Shown: positions 24,791 to 33,609 of the stretch, piece after piece | How positions within the stretch are numbered: the stretch's first letter is position 1 | How the letters are laid out: the number at the start of each line of letters is the position of its first letter | The notes under the pieces: model-generated | The model's input: only the letters and a program-made list of their open reading frames with translations | Databases searched by the model: none | What the model was told of the DNA's origin: nothing | Made by a program: the position numbers and the translations under genes | Source of the DNA: Prochlorococcus sp. AG-670-O17 | GTDB lineage: Bacteria; Cyanobacteriota; Cyanobacteriia; PCC-6307; Cyanobiaceae | Assembly (NCBI GenBank): GCA_003211315.1 | Contig: QCTC01000001.1 | Span: forward strand, 1-43,738 | Direction: 5' to 3' | DNA: 43,738 nt

Positions 24791-26143
24791 TCAATCTTTA
24801 AATGCATAGTTCATAGCCTCATTGATATTTGAAATTTCTTTAATCTGTATTAGTTTTTGAAACCTATCTTTAATTTCAGCAGTAGTTTTAGGTACTAAAA
24901 TATTTTTAATACCAAGCCTAATCGACGCATCAATTCTGGCTTTAAGATTGCTTGCTTGCCTTACCTGACCGCTTAAACCTAATTCTCCAATAAACGCACA
25001 ATTTATCAGAGGTGGAATATTTTTTAAGCTTGATAAGATTGATATTGCAACTCCTAAATCTGAAGATGGATCATTTATTTCAAAACCACCTCCTGTAGCT
25101 ACATAACAGTCATATTCTGATAATTTAATCCCAACATGTTTTTCAATGACTGCTAATATCTGATGCAATCTGTTGATACTGATTCCAGTTGTTGTTCGTC
25201 TTGGATTATTGTAGAAAGTTTTATTTACTAAAGCCTGAATATCTATTGCAAATGATCTCGATCCTTCATTTGTAATAGTGGTTGTGACACCTGATATATT
25301 TTCTTTATTCGTAAATATTGAACTAGGATTAAGAACTTCTTTTAAACCATTTTCTAACATTTCGAAAATTCCAATTTCAAAAGTTGATCCAAACCTATTT
25401 TTTACACTTCTTAGTAACCTATGGGAGGCAATATTATCTCCTTCAAAATTCAGTACAACATCTACTAGATGTTCTAAAGTTTTTGGACCTGCAAGGGCTC
25501 CATCTTTCGTAACGTGGCCTATTATTAAAAGGGCTATATTATTTTCTTTCGCAAGATTCTGAAGTTCAGATGAACAAGACCTTACTTGGGAAACAGATCC
25601 TGGAGAACTTTCCATTTCATCATTATTAATAGCTTGGATGCTATCAATAATCGCAAAACCAGGTTTTACTTTTTTAATCTCTTCGATAATTAAAGATAAA
25701 TTGGTTTCGGCGTAAATTTTTAAATCGAGGCTTTTTTGATTTAATCTTTCCCATCTGAGTTTCACTTGTTCTAATGATTCTTCTGCAGTGACATATAAAA
25801 CTTTTTCATTAAGGGAAATATTCCCTGCGGATTGAAGCACTATTGTACTTTTACCAATTCCTGGTTCTCCCCCAAGTAAAACTATAGATCCCGGTACAAT
25901 TCCACCTCCCAATACTCTGTCAAATTCTTTAAACCCGCTCGTAAATCTTGATATAGTATCTATTTGTATTTCGTTAAACAGCTTAGATTTTTTACTTTTA
26001 TTAACATTGGTTTTTTTAGGTCTAGCGTTTTTTCTTTCTTCAACGATCGTATTCCATTCATTACAATTTACGCATCTGCCGAAGTATTGAGAAGTTTCAG
26101 ATCCGCAATTTTGACAAATAAAAGTCGAAAATTTACTAGACAT
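24791..26143 (-). CDS. radA: DNA repair protein RadA
   Basis: A 450-residue RecA-like helicase of branch migration. The zinc finger uses C10, C13, C24 and C27. Walker A is GGEPGIGKST, the RadA motif is KNRFGSTFEIG, and the C-terminal Lon-protease-like domain holds GGFEINDPSSDLGVAI and GELGLSGQVR. All domains are complete. It is divergent from rpaB with about 107 bp between. Confidence 0.95.
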   Translation of the reverse strand: MSSKFSTFICQNCGSETSQYFGRCVNCNEWNTIVEERKNARPKKTNVNKSKKSKLFNEIQIDTISRFTSGFKEFDRVLGGGIVPGSIVLLGGEPGIGKSTIVLQSAGNISLNEKVLYVTAEESLEQVKLRWERLNQKSLDLKIYAETNLSLIIEEIKKVKPGFAIIDSIQAINNDEMESSPGSVSQVRSCSSELQNLAKENNIALLIIGHVTKDGALAGPKTLEHLVDVVLNFEGDNIASHRLLRSVKNRFGSTFEIGIFEMLENGLKEVLNPSSIFTNKENISGVTTTITNEGSRSFAIDIQALVNKTFYNNPRRTTTGISINRLHQILAVIEKHVGIKLSEYDCYVATGGGFEINDPSSDLGVAISILSSLKNIPPLINCAFIGELGLSGQVRQASNLKARIDASIRLGIKNILVPKTTAEIKDRFQKLIQIKEISNINEAMNYAFKD

Positions 26144-26250
26144 TATAGTTTTTGATTAGATTGAGGAACTGAGATGTTTTGGATTTTGCCCCTCTACAAG
26201 TTAGATTGGGTTAAAGATAAATTCTCTTACTGATTAGCTAATAGAAACAA

Positions 26251-26997
26251 ATGGCTGTATCTAGTCAAACAAAAGAAACAATACTTGTCGCTGATGACGA
26301 GGCAAGCATTAGAAGAATTCTCGAAACTCGTCTATCAATGATTGGTTACAAAGTAGTAACTGCTTGTGATGGTAAAGAAGCATTAAAATTGTTCAAAGAT
26401 TATGATCCTGACTTGGTTGTACTTGATGTAATGATGCCTAAATTAGATGGATATGGAGTTTGTCAAGAATTAAGAAAAGACTCAGATGTACCTATTGTCA
26501 TGTTGACCGCATTAGGAGACGTTGCAGATAGAATTACAGGATTAGAATTAGGAGCTGATGATTATGTTGTTAAACCATTTAGTCCAAAAGAATTAGAAGC
26601 TAGGATTAGATGTGTATTAAGACGAATAGATAAAGAGCAACTTCCTGGAATGCCAAATTCAGGTTTAATTTTGGTTACGGACATTAAAATTGATACAAAT
26701 CGAAGACAAGTTTTTAAAAGTGATGAAAGAATCAGGTTAACAGGCATGGAATTTAGTCTTTTAGAACTTTTAGTCAGTAGATCAGGAGAGCCATTTAGTC
26801 GAGGAGAGATTTTGAAAGAAGTTTGGGGTTACACACCTGAAAGACATGTAGATACAAGAGTAGTAGACGTGCATATATCCAGATTAAGATCAAAATTGGA
26901 AGCTGATCCTGCAAATCCTGAATTAATTCTTACAGCAAGAGGTACAGGATATCTTTTTCAGAGGATAGTTGATATATCTCCATTTGAAGGTAAATAA
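26251..26997 (+). CDS. rpaB: OmpR-type response regulator RpaB
   Basis: A 248-residue regulator. The acidic pocket is D15-D16, the phosphoacceptor D59 is in LVVLDVMMPK, and the lysine motif is DDYVVKPFSPKELEARI. The winged-helix has LTGMEFSLLELLVSRSGEPF, then VDVHISRLRSKLEADP. The sequences match cyanobacterial RpaB, the essential high-light and redox-responsive regulator that binds HLR1 elements. Its stop codon is directly followed by the plsX ATG, so the two are likely one transcript. Confidence 0.92.
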   Translation: MAVSSQTKETILVADDEASIRRILETRLSMIGYKVVTACDGKEALKLFKDYDPDLVVLDVMMPKLDGYGVCQELRKDSDVPIVMLTALGDVADRITGLELGADDYVVKPFSPKELEARIRCVLRRIDKEQLPGMPNSGLILVTDIKIDTNRRQVFKSDERIRLTGMEFSLLELLVSRSGEPFSRGEILKEVWGYTPERHVDTRVVDVHISRLRSKLEADPANPELILTARGTGYLFQRIVDISPFEGK

Positions 26998-28398
26998 ATG
27001 GAAAAAGATTTTTCTACTAAAAAGTCTAAAGCTATAAGAAGATTAGTTATTTGGTATAAAAAAAATTCTGCTGTGACTTCAATAGTTGATACTGCTGCTA
27101 ATTCTGCTTTAACTGCAAGTAATGTTGCGGGTAACGTGGTCTCTAGTGCTGGTTCTGTTGTAAGTACTGCAGGTAATGTTGCAGGTAATGTTGCGGGCAA
27201 TGTAGTCTCTAGTGCTGAATCGGTTGTTAACACTGCTAGTAGTGTAGTTTCAAGTGCTAGCTCAATTGCAAAGAATACATTGCAGCCATTAGTTTTTGAC
27301 CCTTTAAAAAGGTTACAAAATAGCGATAATTTGATTAGTAAAGAAGAGGTATTAAATTCTGAGAGGATTTGGATCGCAGTTGATGGTATGGGGGGAGATT
27401 ATGCACCTGTACCTATTTTGGAGGGATGTCTCGAAGCTATTAATAGATTTCCTATAAATATAAAGTTTGTAGGCAAAATTGAAAAAGTTAGATATGAAGC
27501 AGAAAAAGTCGGTCTAATAGATTTGTTAGAAAAAGAAATTGATAATAATCGTCTTGAATTGATAAATAGTGGTGATCCCATAGGGATGAATGAAGAAGCG
27601 ACAGCAGTACGCAGAAGAAAAGATGCGAGTATAAATGTTGCTATGGATTTGATTAAAACTAATAAGGCAAAAGCTGTTTATTCCGCAGGTAACTCAGGGG
27701 CTCTTATGGCCTCTGCAATATTTAGGATAGGGAGATTGAAAGGTATCGAACGCCCTGCAATAGGAGCATTATTTCCAACTAGAGATCAAACTCGACCTGT
27801 ATTAGTTCTTGATGTCGGAGCAAATACTGATTGCAAGCCATCTTATCTACATCAATTCGCACTTCTTGGTGATGTTTATGCCAAAGATGTTTTACAAATA
27901 GAAAAACCACGAATTGGCTTATTAAATATTGGAGAAGAAGAATGTAAAGGGAATGATTTATCTTTAAAAACATTTGAATTACTATCTAATGAAAAAAGTT
28001 TTAATTTTGGGGGTAATTGTGAAGGAAGAGATGTTTTATCTGGTGATTTTGATGTAGTAGTTTGCGATGGCTTTACAGGAAACATATTACTTAAATTTCT
28101 TGAGTCAGTTGGAGGAGTTCTATTAGATATTTTAAGATCCGAACTGCCTAGAGGAAGAAGGGGGAAGGTTGGTTCTGCATTTTTAAAAAGTAATTTACTA
28201 AGAATTAAGAAAAGGTTAGATCATGCTGAACATGGCGGAGCGTTGTTGCTTGGGGTAAATGGTATTTGTGTAATTGGCCATGGTAGTAGTAAGTCTTTAT
28301 CTGTAGTAAGTGCTCTTCGTTTGGCTCATTCTGCTGTAAATCATAATGTTATGGAAAATTTAAATCAACTTCAAAAGCTTCAAGTTTTAAATTCTTAA
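26998..28398 (+). CDS. plsX: Phosphate acyltransferase PlsX with N-terminal 11-mer repeat extension
   Basis: A 466-residue protein; PlsX is usually about 330-350. The catalytic part starts near residue 124 (IWIAVDGMGGDYAP) and has DVGANTDCKP, NIGEEECKGND, GFTGNILLKF and HAEHGGALLLG, so acyl-ACP:phosphate transfer is expected. The first 20 residues are basic and aromatic. Residues about 25-92 are Ala/Ser/Val/Asn/Gly-rich in 11-residue steps: GNVVSSAGSVV at 45-55, STAGNVAGNVA at 56-66, GNVVSSAESVV at 67-77. This recalls lipid-binding 11-mer helices of synuclein or perilipin type. It directly follows rpaB and precedes fabH. Confidence 0.93.
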   Translation: MEKDFSTKKSKAIRRLVIWYKKNSAVTSIVDTAANSALTASNVAGNVVSSAGSVVSTAGNVAGNVAGNVVSSAESVVNTASSVVSSASSIAKNTLQPLVFDPLKRLQNSDNLISKEEVLNSERIWIAVDGMGGDYAPVPILEGCLEAINRFPINIKFVGKIEKVRYEAEKVGLIDLLEKEIDNNRLELINSGDPIGMNEEATAVRRRKDASINVAMDLIKTNKAKAVYSAGNSGALMASAIFRIGRLKGIERPAIGALFPTRDQTRPVLVLDVGANTDCKPSYLHQFALLGDVYAKDVLQIEKPRIGLLNIGEEECKGNDLSLKTFELLSNEKSFNFGGNCEGRDVLSGDFDVVVCDGFTGNILLKFLESVGGVLLDILRSELPRGRRGKVGSAFLKSNLLRIKKRLDHAEHGGALLLGVNGICVIGHGSSKSLSVVSALRLAHSAVNHNVMENLNQLQKLQVLNS

Positions 28399-28451
28399 AA
28401 CATATTTTGTCAGATTTGTGTTTGACTTATATAAGTAATTAGATAACTCTT

Positions 28452-29459
28452 TTGGAAGGAATAAAATTAAATCAAATTGGAGTCTCATTTAAAGGTAGTG
28501 GAAGTTATGTGCCAAATCAAATCCTTACGAATCAGAAAATTAGTAAGAAAGTTGATACTAGTGATGAATGGATAAAATCTAGAACAGGTATCTCTCAGAG
28601 AAGAATTTCTGGATTATCAGAGAATGTTAGCGAGATGGGTTATAAGGCAGCATTAGGAGCAATTGAGATGGCTAAATGGGATATTGAAACAATTGATCTA
28701 ATAATTTTAGCTACATCAACTCCAAATGATTTATTTGGTTCTGCTCCTGAAATTCAATCAAAACTGGGTGCAATTAATGCGGTTGCGTTTGATTTGACAG
28801 CTGCTTGCAGTGGTTTCTTATTTGCTGTAATAACAGCTAGTCAATTTTTAAAAGCAGGAAGTTATAAAAGAGCAGTAGTAATAGGCTCAGATCAACTTTC
28901 AAGTTATGTAGATTGGAATGACAGAAGAAGTTGTATCTTATTTGGAGATGGAGCGGGCGCAATAGCAGTTGAGGTAACAAATGAATTAGATAATTTAATT
29001 GGCTTTACTATGAGGACCGATGGCCAAAGAGGTGCTTTCTTAAATCTTCCATCTCAAAATAATCAAGATCTAATTATTGATGATATTAATTTTTCAAGTG
29101 GGGGTTTTTCTTCAATTGAGATGAATGGACAAGAAGTATATAAATTTGCAGTTAGAGAGGTACCATTAATTATTGATGATTTATTTCAAAAAACAAATTT
29201 TAATTCTGAGAAAATTAATTGGCTTTTATTACATCAAGCAAATCAAAGAATATTAGATTCTGTTGGAGACAGGTTAAATGTTTCGTCAGAAAAGATTCTC
29301 AGTAATCTAAGTAACTATGGAAACACTTCAGCGGCAACAATTCCTTTAATGCTAGATGAGGCTATAAGAAATAAGAAAATTAAAGAAAATGATATTATTG
29401 CCACAAGTGGTTTTGGCGCTGGGTTAAGTTGGGGTGCAGCCCTTATTCGATGGGGATAA
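28452..29459 (+). CDS. fabH: 3-oxoacyl-ACP synthase III
   Basis: A 335-residue condensing enzyme that starts fatty acid synthesis from acetyl-CoA and malonyl-ACP. The start is a TTG at 28452 (MEGIKLNQIGVSFKGSGSY). The catalytic Cys is in DLTAACSGFLFA, the His in LLLHQANQRI, and the Asn in LSNYGNTSAATIP. It follows plsX after 53 bp and precedes fabD by 13 bp, in a lipid-synthesis cluster. Confidence 0.95.
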   Translation: MEGIKLNQIGVSFKGSGSYVPNQILTNQKISKKVDTSDEWIKSRTGISQRRISGLSENVSEMGYKAALGAIEMAKWDIETIDLIILATSTPNDLFGSAPEIQSKLGAINAVAFDLTAACSGFLFAVITASQFLKAGSYKRAVVIGSDQLSSYVDWNDRRSCILFGDGAGAIAVEVTNELDNLIGFTMRTDGQRGAFLNLPSQNNQDLIIDDINFSSGGFSSIEMNGQEVYKFAVREVPLIIDDLFQKTNFNSEKINWLLLHQANQRILDSVGDRLNVSSEKILSNLSNYGNTSAATIPLMLDEAIRNKKIKENDIIATSGFGAGLSWGAALIRWG

Positions 29460-29472
29460 AAAAGGTTTTATT

Positions 29473-30369
29473 ATGACAGTCGCTTGGGTATTTCCTGGTC
29501 AGGGTTCACAAAAAACTGGGATGGCAAATAAAATTATAGATTTGCCATACGCAAAATATAGGTTTAATTATGCCTCTGAAGTATTTGAGAGGAATTTATT
29601 TGAAATTTGTGAACTAAATGCTGATAAAAAAAATCTATCTGATGATTTAAATAACACTAATAACACTCAGATTTGTCTTTTTCTCGTGGAATCAGTCTTA
29701 TTAGACTCTTTAAAAGAAAATGGTTATAAACCAACCTATATTGCTGGTCATAGTTTAGGTGAAATTACTGCTTTATATTGTGCCGATGTCTTATCTTTTG
29801 AAGATTGTGTAAAACTTATAAAAGTTAGATCTGGATTAATGGCAGATGCCGCAAAGGGATCTATGGCAGCATTAATAAGTTTTGATAGAGATCAGTTAGA
29901 TTTACTGATAGAAGAGATTGACGATCTTGTAATAGCGAATGACAATAGCTCTTCTCAAGTTGTTTTATCAGGCAGTGAAAAAGCTTTAGATAATATTTCA
30001 AAACGAATTAAGGCAAAAAGATTCCTTAAACTAAATGTTTCAGGTGCTTTTCATTCCCCATTTATGAAAAAACCATCATTTCAATTCTCAAAATATTTAG
30101 ACGCTCTAGAATTTAATCAGCCTTCTATACCTGTTATAAGTAATTCTAATCCATCTCTATGTAATGATCCCAATGAGCTTAAGGTTAGGTTTAAAAATCA
30201 AATGTGTAATGGTGTTAAATGGCGTCAAACTATGGATTTAATGAAAGAAAATAGAATTCTTCAAATGGTAGAAATCGGCCCATCTAATGTCTTAGGCGGT
30301 CTAGCTAAAAGGCATTTTAAGGATGTAAAAATTTCTCAAGTTTCTTCTGGAGATCAAATTCAATACTAA
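29473..30369 (+). CDS. fabD: Malonyl-CoA:ACP transacylase
   Basis: A 298-residue enzyme that moves malonyl from CoA to ACP. I chose the ATG at 29473 (MTVAWVFPGQGSQKTGM); an upstream start at 29434 would overlap fabH. The nucleophile serine is in IAGHSLGEITALY, and the catalytic His is in NVSGAFHSPFM. It sits between fabH and plsC. Confidence 0.95.
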   Translation: MTVAWVFPGQGSQKTGMANKIIDLPYAKYRFNYASEVFERNLFEICELNADKKNLSDDLNNTNNTQICLFLVESVLLDSLKENGYKPTYIAGHSLGEITALYCADVLSFEDCVKLIKVRSGLMADAAKGSMAALISFDRDQLDLLIEEIDDLVIANDNSSSQVVLSGSEKALDNISKRIKAKRFLKLNVSGAFHSPFMKKPSFQFSKYLDALEFNQPSIPVISNSNPSLCNDPNELKVRFKNQMCNGVKWRQTMDLMKENRILQMVEIGPSNVLGGLAKRHFKDVKISQVSSGDQIQY

Positions 30370-30373
30370 TTTT

Positions 30374-30994
30374 ATGAAAAGATATTATTATCAAAAATTA
30401 ATTTATAAATTAGTAAGCCAAGTAATTATTTTCCCGATTTATAAATTTATATTTAGAGGCAATTTAATTGGGAGAGAAAACATTCCTCAAAAAGGTTCTT
30501 TCATAATGGTATCTAATCACGGGTCTCTGCTTGATCCTCCTTTATTAGGTCATGCTATTGGTCGTAATATATCTTTTATGGCTAAGTCAGAACTTTTTAG
30601 AATCCCATTACTTGGTTTTATAATAAAATCCTGTGGAGCTTATCCCGTAAAGAGAGGCATAGTAGATAAAACAACTATTAAAATTGCATGTGAAAAACTA
30701 TCAAACAATAATTGTATTGGTATTTTTATTGACGGGACTCGCCAAAAAGATGGTCGAGTAAATAAGCCAAAACAAGGAGCAGCTCTTCTATCTTTTAAAA
30801 ATCAAAAAATGTTATTACCAGTTGCAATTATAAATTCAAATAGATTAGTTAGACTAAAGTTTTTTATTCCATTTTTCACAAAAATAGTTATTAAAGTTGG
30901 GAAACCGATTAATCCACCTGAAGGTGCATCAAAAAATGATTTAGGTAAAGTAACTCATTATTTGCAGGAAGCCATAAATAATATGCTTGAATAA
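30374..30994 (+). CDS. plsC: 1-acyl-glycerol-3-phosphate acyltransferase family protein
   Basis: A 206-residue membrane-associated acyltransferase. The catalytic HX4D is NHGSLLD (H49, D54). The substrate motif that is usually FPEGTR reads FIDGTRQKDG here, with Asp for Glu. A hydrophobic N-terminal segment (residues 8-27) anchors it. It makes phosphatidic acid or a related lipid. It is 4 bp downstream of fabD, completing the plsX-fabH-fabD-plsC set. Confidence 0.9.
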   Translation: MKRYYYQKLIYKLVSQVIIFPIYKFIFRGNLIGRENIPQKGSFIMVSNHGSLLDPPLLGHAIGRNISFMAKSELFRIPLLGFIIKSCGAYPVKRGIVDKTTIKIACEKLSNNNCIGIFIDGTRQKDGRVNKPKQGAALLSFKNQKMLLPVAIINSNRLVRLKFFIPFFTKIVIKVGKPINPPEGASKNDLGKVTHYLQEAINNMLE

Positions 30995-30998
30995 ATGG

Positions 30999-31634
30999 TC
31001 AGTTAATTGGGGATATTGGATATAGTGGCAAAGCTTTCTCCCAAGTATTATAACTTGAATTTTTATTAGATAAATTCAATAGTTCTTTTAAATCTTCAGT
31101 ATCAGAATATTCTGCTTGATAAGAAGGCTCTATATTTTTTAATTCTTTAAAAATTTTAGGAAGAACTGTTTCTTTGATAGTAACTTTGTTATTTGGTTTT
31201 TCAGAAATGCAAATATCATATTTTCCTGCAATATATCCTCTTCTTTTTAATCTTTTGAAAATCCAAAATGAATTATTAATGTAATAGATATTATTTTGCG
31301 TAGCAATTCTTTTTGCCATCAATTCAAAAGAACTAAAACTATCTAATGAGCAATTTATTTGCTGAGCGAGAGTTCTTGCTAATACAATGATTTGTCTGGA
31401 TGCATTAAAGTTTGATGGTCCTATACTTACAGATATTTTATTAATTCTTTTTAAATTTTCTTTTGTAATAAAATTTGTAAAATCAACAATTAAATTATTA
31501 CATAAATCTTTCTCAAATTTTTTTGTAAAAAAGTTTTCGGAGTTGTTATTTTCTCTATAGGCGAAGCCAAAAGATTCATCAGTACTATGAATTGCTAAAG
31601 TTAATTTATTATGGTTTTTGAATTTGTAAGGCAT
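30999..31634 (-). CDS. tsaB: TsaB-like protein (tRNA t6A synthesis)
   Basis: A 211-residue protein of the ASKHA fold. It begins KLTLAIHSTDESFGFAYREN and has the segment ISVSIGPSNFNASRQIIVLARTLA, equivalent to the GPGSFTGLR motif of TsaB but degenerate. TsaB is the non-catalytic partner of TsaD in t6A modification of ANN-decoding tRNAs. It is followed upstream by the ycf34 gene, 6 bp away. Confidence 0.75.
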   Translation of the reverse strand: MPYKFKNHNKLTLAIHSTDESFGFAYRENNNSENFFTKKFEKDLCNNLIVDFTNFITKENLKRINKISVSIGPSNFNASRQIIVLARTLAQQINCSLDSFSSFELMAKRIATQNNIYYINNSFWIFKRLKRRGYIAGKYDICISEKPNNKVTIKETVLPKIFKELKNIEPSYQAEYSDTEDLKELLNLSNKNSSYNTWEKALPLYPISPIN

Positions 31635-31640
31635 TTACCT

Positions 31641-31892
31641 TTAAAGAGGTAACTCTAAACCTGGCATACATTTAGACCACTTACCAGCTTCTTCTGAAAA
31701 ACTTGAACAAGATTGAACATCCCAATCAATTTTAAATTCCCCATTTAAATCTTTGATTATACTTACGTGAATGTAAGGTTTTTTTGGTTTAAAATTAGGA
31801 ATATCACAAATGTGCTCAACACCATGATTTTTTTCAACATCATGATATGTCATACATTTATCAACTAATTTACAGTTAATACAAATGCACAT
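31641..31892 (-). CDS. ycf34: Ycf34-like Cys-rich protein
   Basis: An 83-residue protein starting MCICINCKLVDKCMTYH. I chose the second ATG (31890-31892), which gives the standard Ycf34 N-terminus; another ATG two codons upstream is also possible. The cysteines at 2, 4, 7 and 13 and others further on (HICDIP, CSSF, CMPG) suit binding of an Fe-S cluster, as reported for the family. The start overlaps the start of the divergent CCA-type gene by 8 bp. Confidence 0.85.
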   Translation of the reverse strand: MCICINCKLVDKCMTYHDVEKNHGVEHICDIPNFKPKKPYIHVSIIKDLNGEFKIDWDVQSCSSFSEEAGKWSKCMPGLELPL

Positions 31893-33126
31893 TATCAAGA
31901 AAGAAAATCTTAAAGATCATATTCTCACTGATCATACACTAATTATTAATGAAATAGAAAGAAGTATAAAATTTTATAGATGGGATTTTATTTTATCTTC
32001 TTTACCTTCTGGATCTTATTTAGTAGGTGGATATATAAGAGATTTAATTTTAGGAAGATTAAATTCAGTAATTGATGTTGATATCGTAGTTCCAAAAAAT
32101 GCTATTAATGTTGGTAAAAAAATTGCAGATAAATTTGAAGGCAAATTTATTATTCTTGATGAGGCAAGAGATGTAGTAAGAATTATTTTTAAACATATCT
32201 CAATTGATATCGCTTCTCAAATTTCTACTTCTATTGATATTGACTTATTAAGTCGAGATTTTTCAATTAATGCTGTTGCTTTTTCTTTTGAAGAAAAACT
32301 TCTGATTGATCCATCAAATGGAATTAAAGATCTACAGCTTGCTTTTTTGAGAACTAATGCGAAGCAGAACTTATTGGATGATCCATTAAGAATTTTAAGA
32401 TGCTTACGTTTTGTTTCTGAATTAGATTTTGATGTTGATTTGAATTTAATAGATTTTATTAAAGCTTATAAAAATCGATTAAGACTTGTTTCTAATGAAA
32501 GAATTAATTATGAAATACAGCGAATAATAAGAGGGAAAAAAGCATCGCAGGCTATAATTTTAATAAATAAATTTAGAATTTTTGATTATATACAGTCAGA
32601 AAAAAATTTGATATTTTTTGATTTAGAAAAAATTAATTTTGAAGAATTTAATAAATTTGAAAAGGAAAAATTTTTACCCTTATTTTATCTTGTTCAAATT
32701 TTAGACGAATTTTCTTTGAAAAATTTAAAGTTTAGCAAATCTGAAATTTCAAAAATTAGGCTATTAAGAAAATGGAATCTCTTATTGAAGACACAAACTA
32801 TTTATGAATTTAATGAGAGAGAAAGATTTGATTTACATCAAGAGTTAGAAACTTTTCTTCCATCTTTTATTCTTTTCTTGCCACAATCACTATATATAAA
32901 TTGGCTCGCTAGATGGCGAGATAAAGATGATAAATTATTTCATCCGTCGAATTTGATAAAAGGAGAAGTTGTAAAAAAATATTTAAAAATCCAAGATGGA
33001 CCTACCTTGGGGAAGGTTATTAATTATCTTTCTAGGGAACTTGCATATAATAGATTGGATAATTTTGATGAAGCTATATATAAAGGAAAGCAATGGATTC
33101 AACAAAATGCGCCAAAATGTGATTAA
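31885..33126 (+). CDS. CCA tRNA nucleotidyltransferase / poly(A) polymerase family
   Basis: A 413-residue class II nucleotidyltransferase. The catalytic head has SYLVGGYIRDLILGR and DVDIVVP, the metal-binding DxD; the flexible and RNA-positioning part has LSRDFSINAVAF, then LLDDPLRILRCLRF and ERINYEIQRI. It probably adds or repairs the CCA end of tRNAs; the tRNA-Asn in this window lacks a coded CCA. The ATG at 31885 makes it overlap ycf34 head to head; no closer in-frame ATG precedes the catalytic domain. Confidence 0.88.
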   Translation: MHIIKKENLKDHILTDHTLIINEIERSIKFYRWDFILSSLPSGSYLVGGYIRDLILGRLNSVIDVDIVVPKNAINVGKKIADKFEGKFIILDEARDVVRIIFKHISIDIASQISTSIDIDLLSRDFSINAVAFSFEEKLLIDPSNGIKDLQLAFLRTNAKQNLLDDPLRILRCLRFVSELDFDVDLNLIDFIKAYKNRLRLVSNERINYEIQRIIRGKKASQAIILINKFRIFDYIQSEKNLIFFDLEKINFEEFNKFEKEKFLPLFYLVQILDEFSLKNLKFSKSEISKIRLLRKWNLLLKTQTIYEFNERERFDLHQELETFLPSFILFLPQSLYINWLARWRDKDDKLFHPSNLIKGEVVKKYLKIQDGPTLGKVINYLSRELAYNRLDNFDEAIYKGKQWIQQNAPKCD

Positions 33127-33183
33127 ATACACATAGCTTAGTTTTGTTTAAAGTTCAGACTTCAAATTATTTTTTAAAAATTT

Positions 33184-33603
33184 ATGAGCATTCGTATTTA
33201 CATTGGCAATTTACCACAAGTATTTAATCCAAAAGAATTTGATAGTTATTTAAAATCAGTATCGGATTCTATTAGGTTTAAAGCTGTTTTAGATAAAGAG
33301 ACAAAAGAGTGTAGAGGATTTGGTTTTGCTACAACAAATAATGAACAAAATGCAAATTTAATAATCGAAAAGCTTAACGGTTCTGAATTTAATGGCTCCA
33401 AATTGAGAGTTGAACTTTCAGAAAAGAAAGATTCTTCCTCACATAAGAGAAATAGTTTAGGCTCCAATAAAAATAAAAAGAGGAAAGATTTTAAGAAGAT
33501 TGTTCATAGTGATGCACCTAATCTTGAAGCCCCAGATCCAAGATGGGCTGGCGAACTTTCTAAATTAAAAGATTTGTTAGCTAATCAGAAAGCCCCTGCT
33601 TAA
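33184..33603 (+). CDS. RNA-binding protein with one RRM
   Basis: A 139-residue protein. The RRM spans residues 4-79, with RNP2 IYIGNL (5-10) and RNP1 RGFGFATT (near 44). The C-terminal half is basic (SSHKRNSLGSNKNKKRKDFK), then LEAPDPRWAGELSKLKDLL. Cyanobacterial proteins of this kind often respond to cold and bind U-rich RNA. It ends 6 bp before the convergent crtB gene. Confidence 0.9.
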   Translation: MSIRIYIGNLPQVFNPKEFDSYLKSVSDSIRFKAVLDKETKECRGFGFATTNNEQNANLIIEKLNGSEFNGSKLRVELSEKKDSSSHKRNSLGSNKNKKRKDFKKIVHSDAPNLEAPDPRWAGELSKLKDLLANQKAPA

Positions 33604-33609
33604 GCTTAG

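Noticed and set aside
26958-27233. Leftward 91-codon frame rich in Thr, Leu, Pro and Ala
   Set aside because: It is the antisense shadow of the repeat region in plsX and has no other support.
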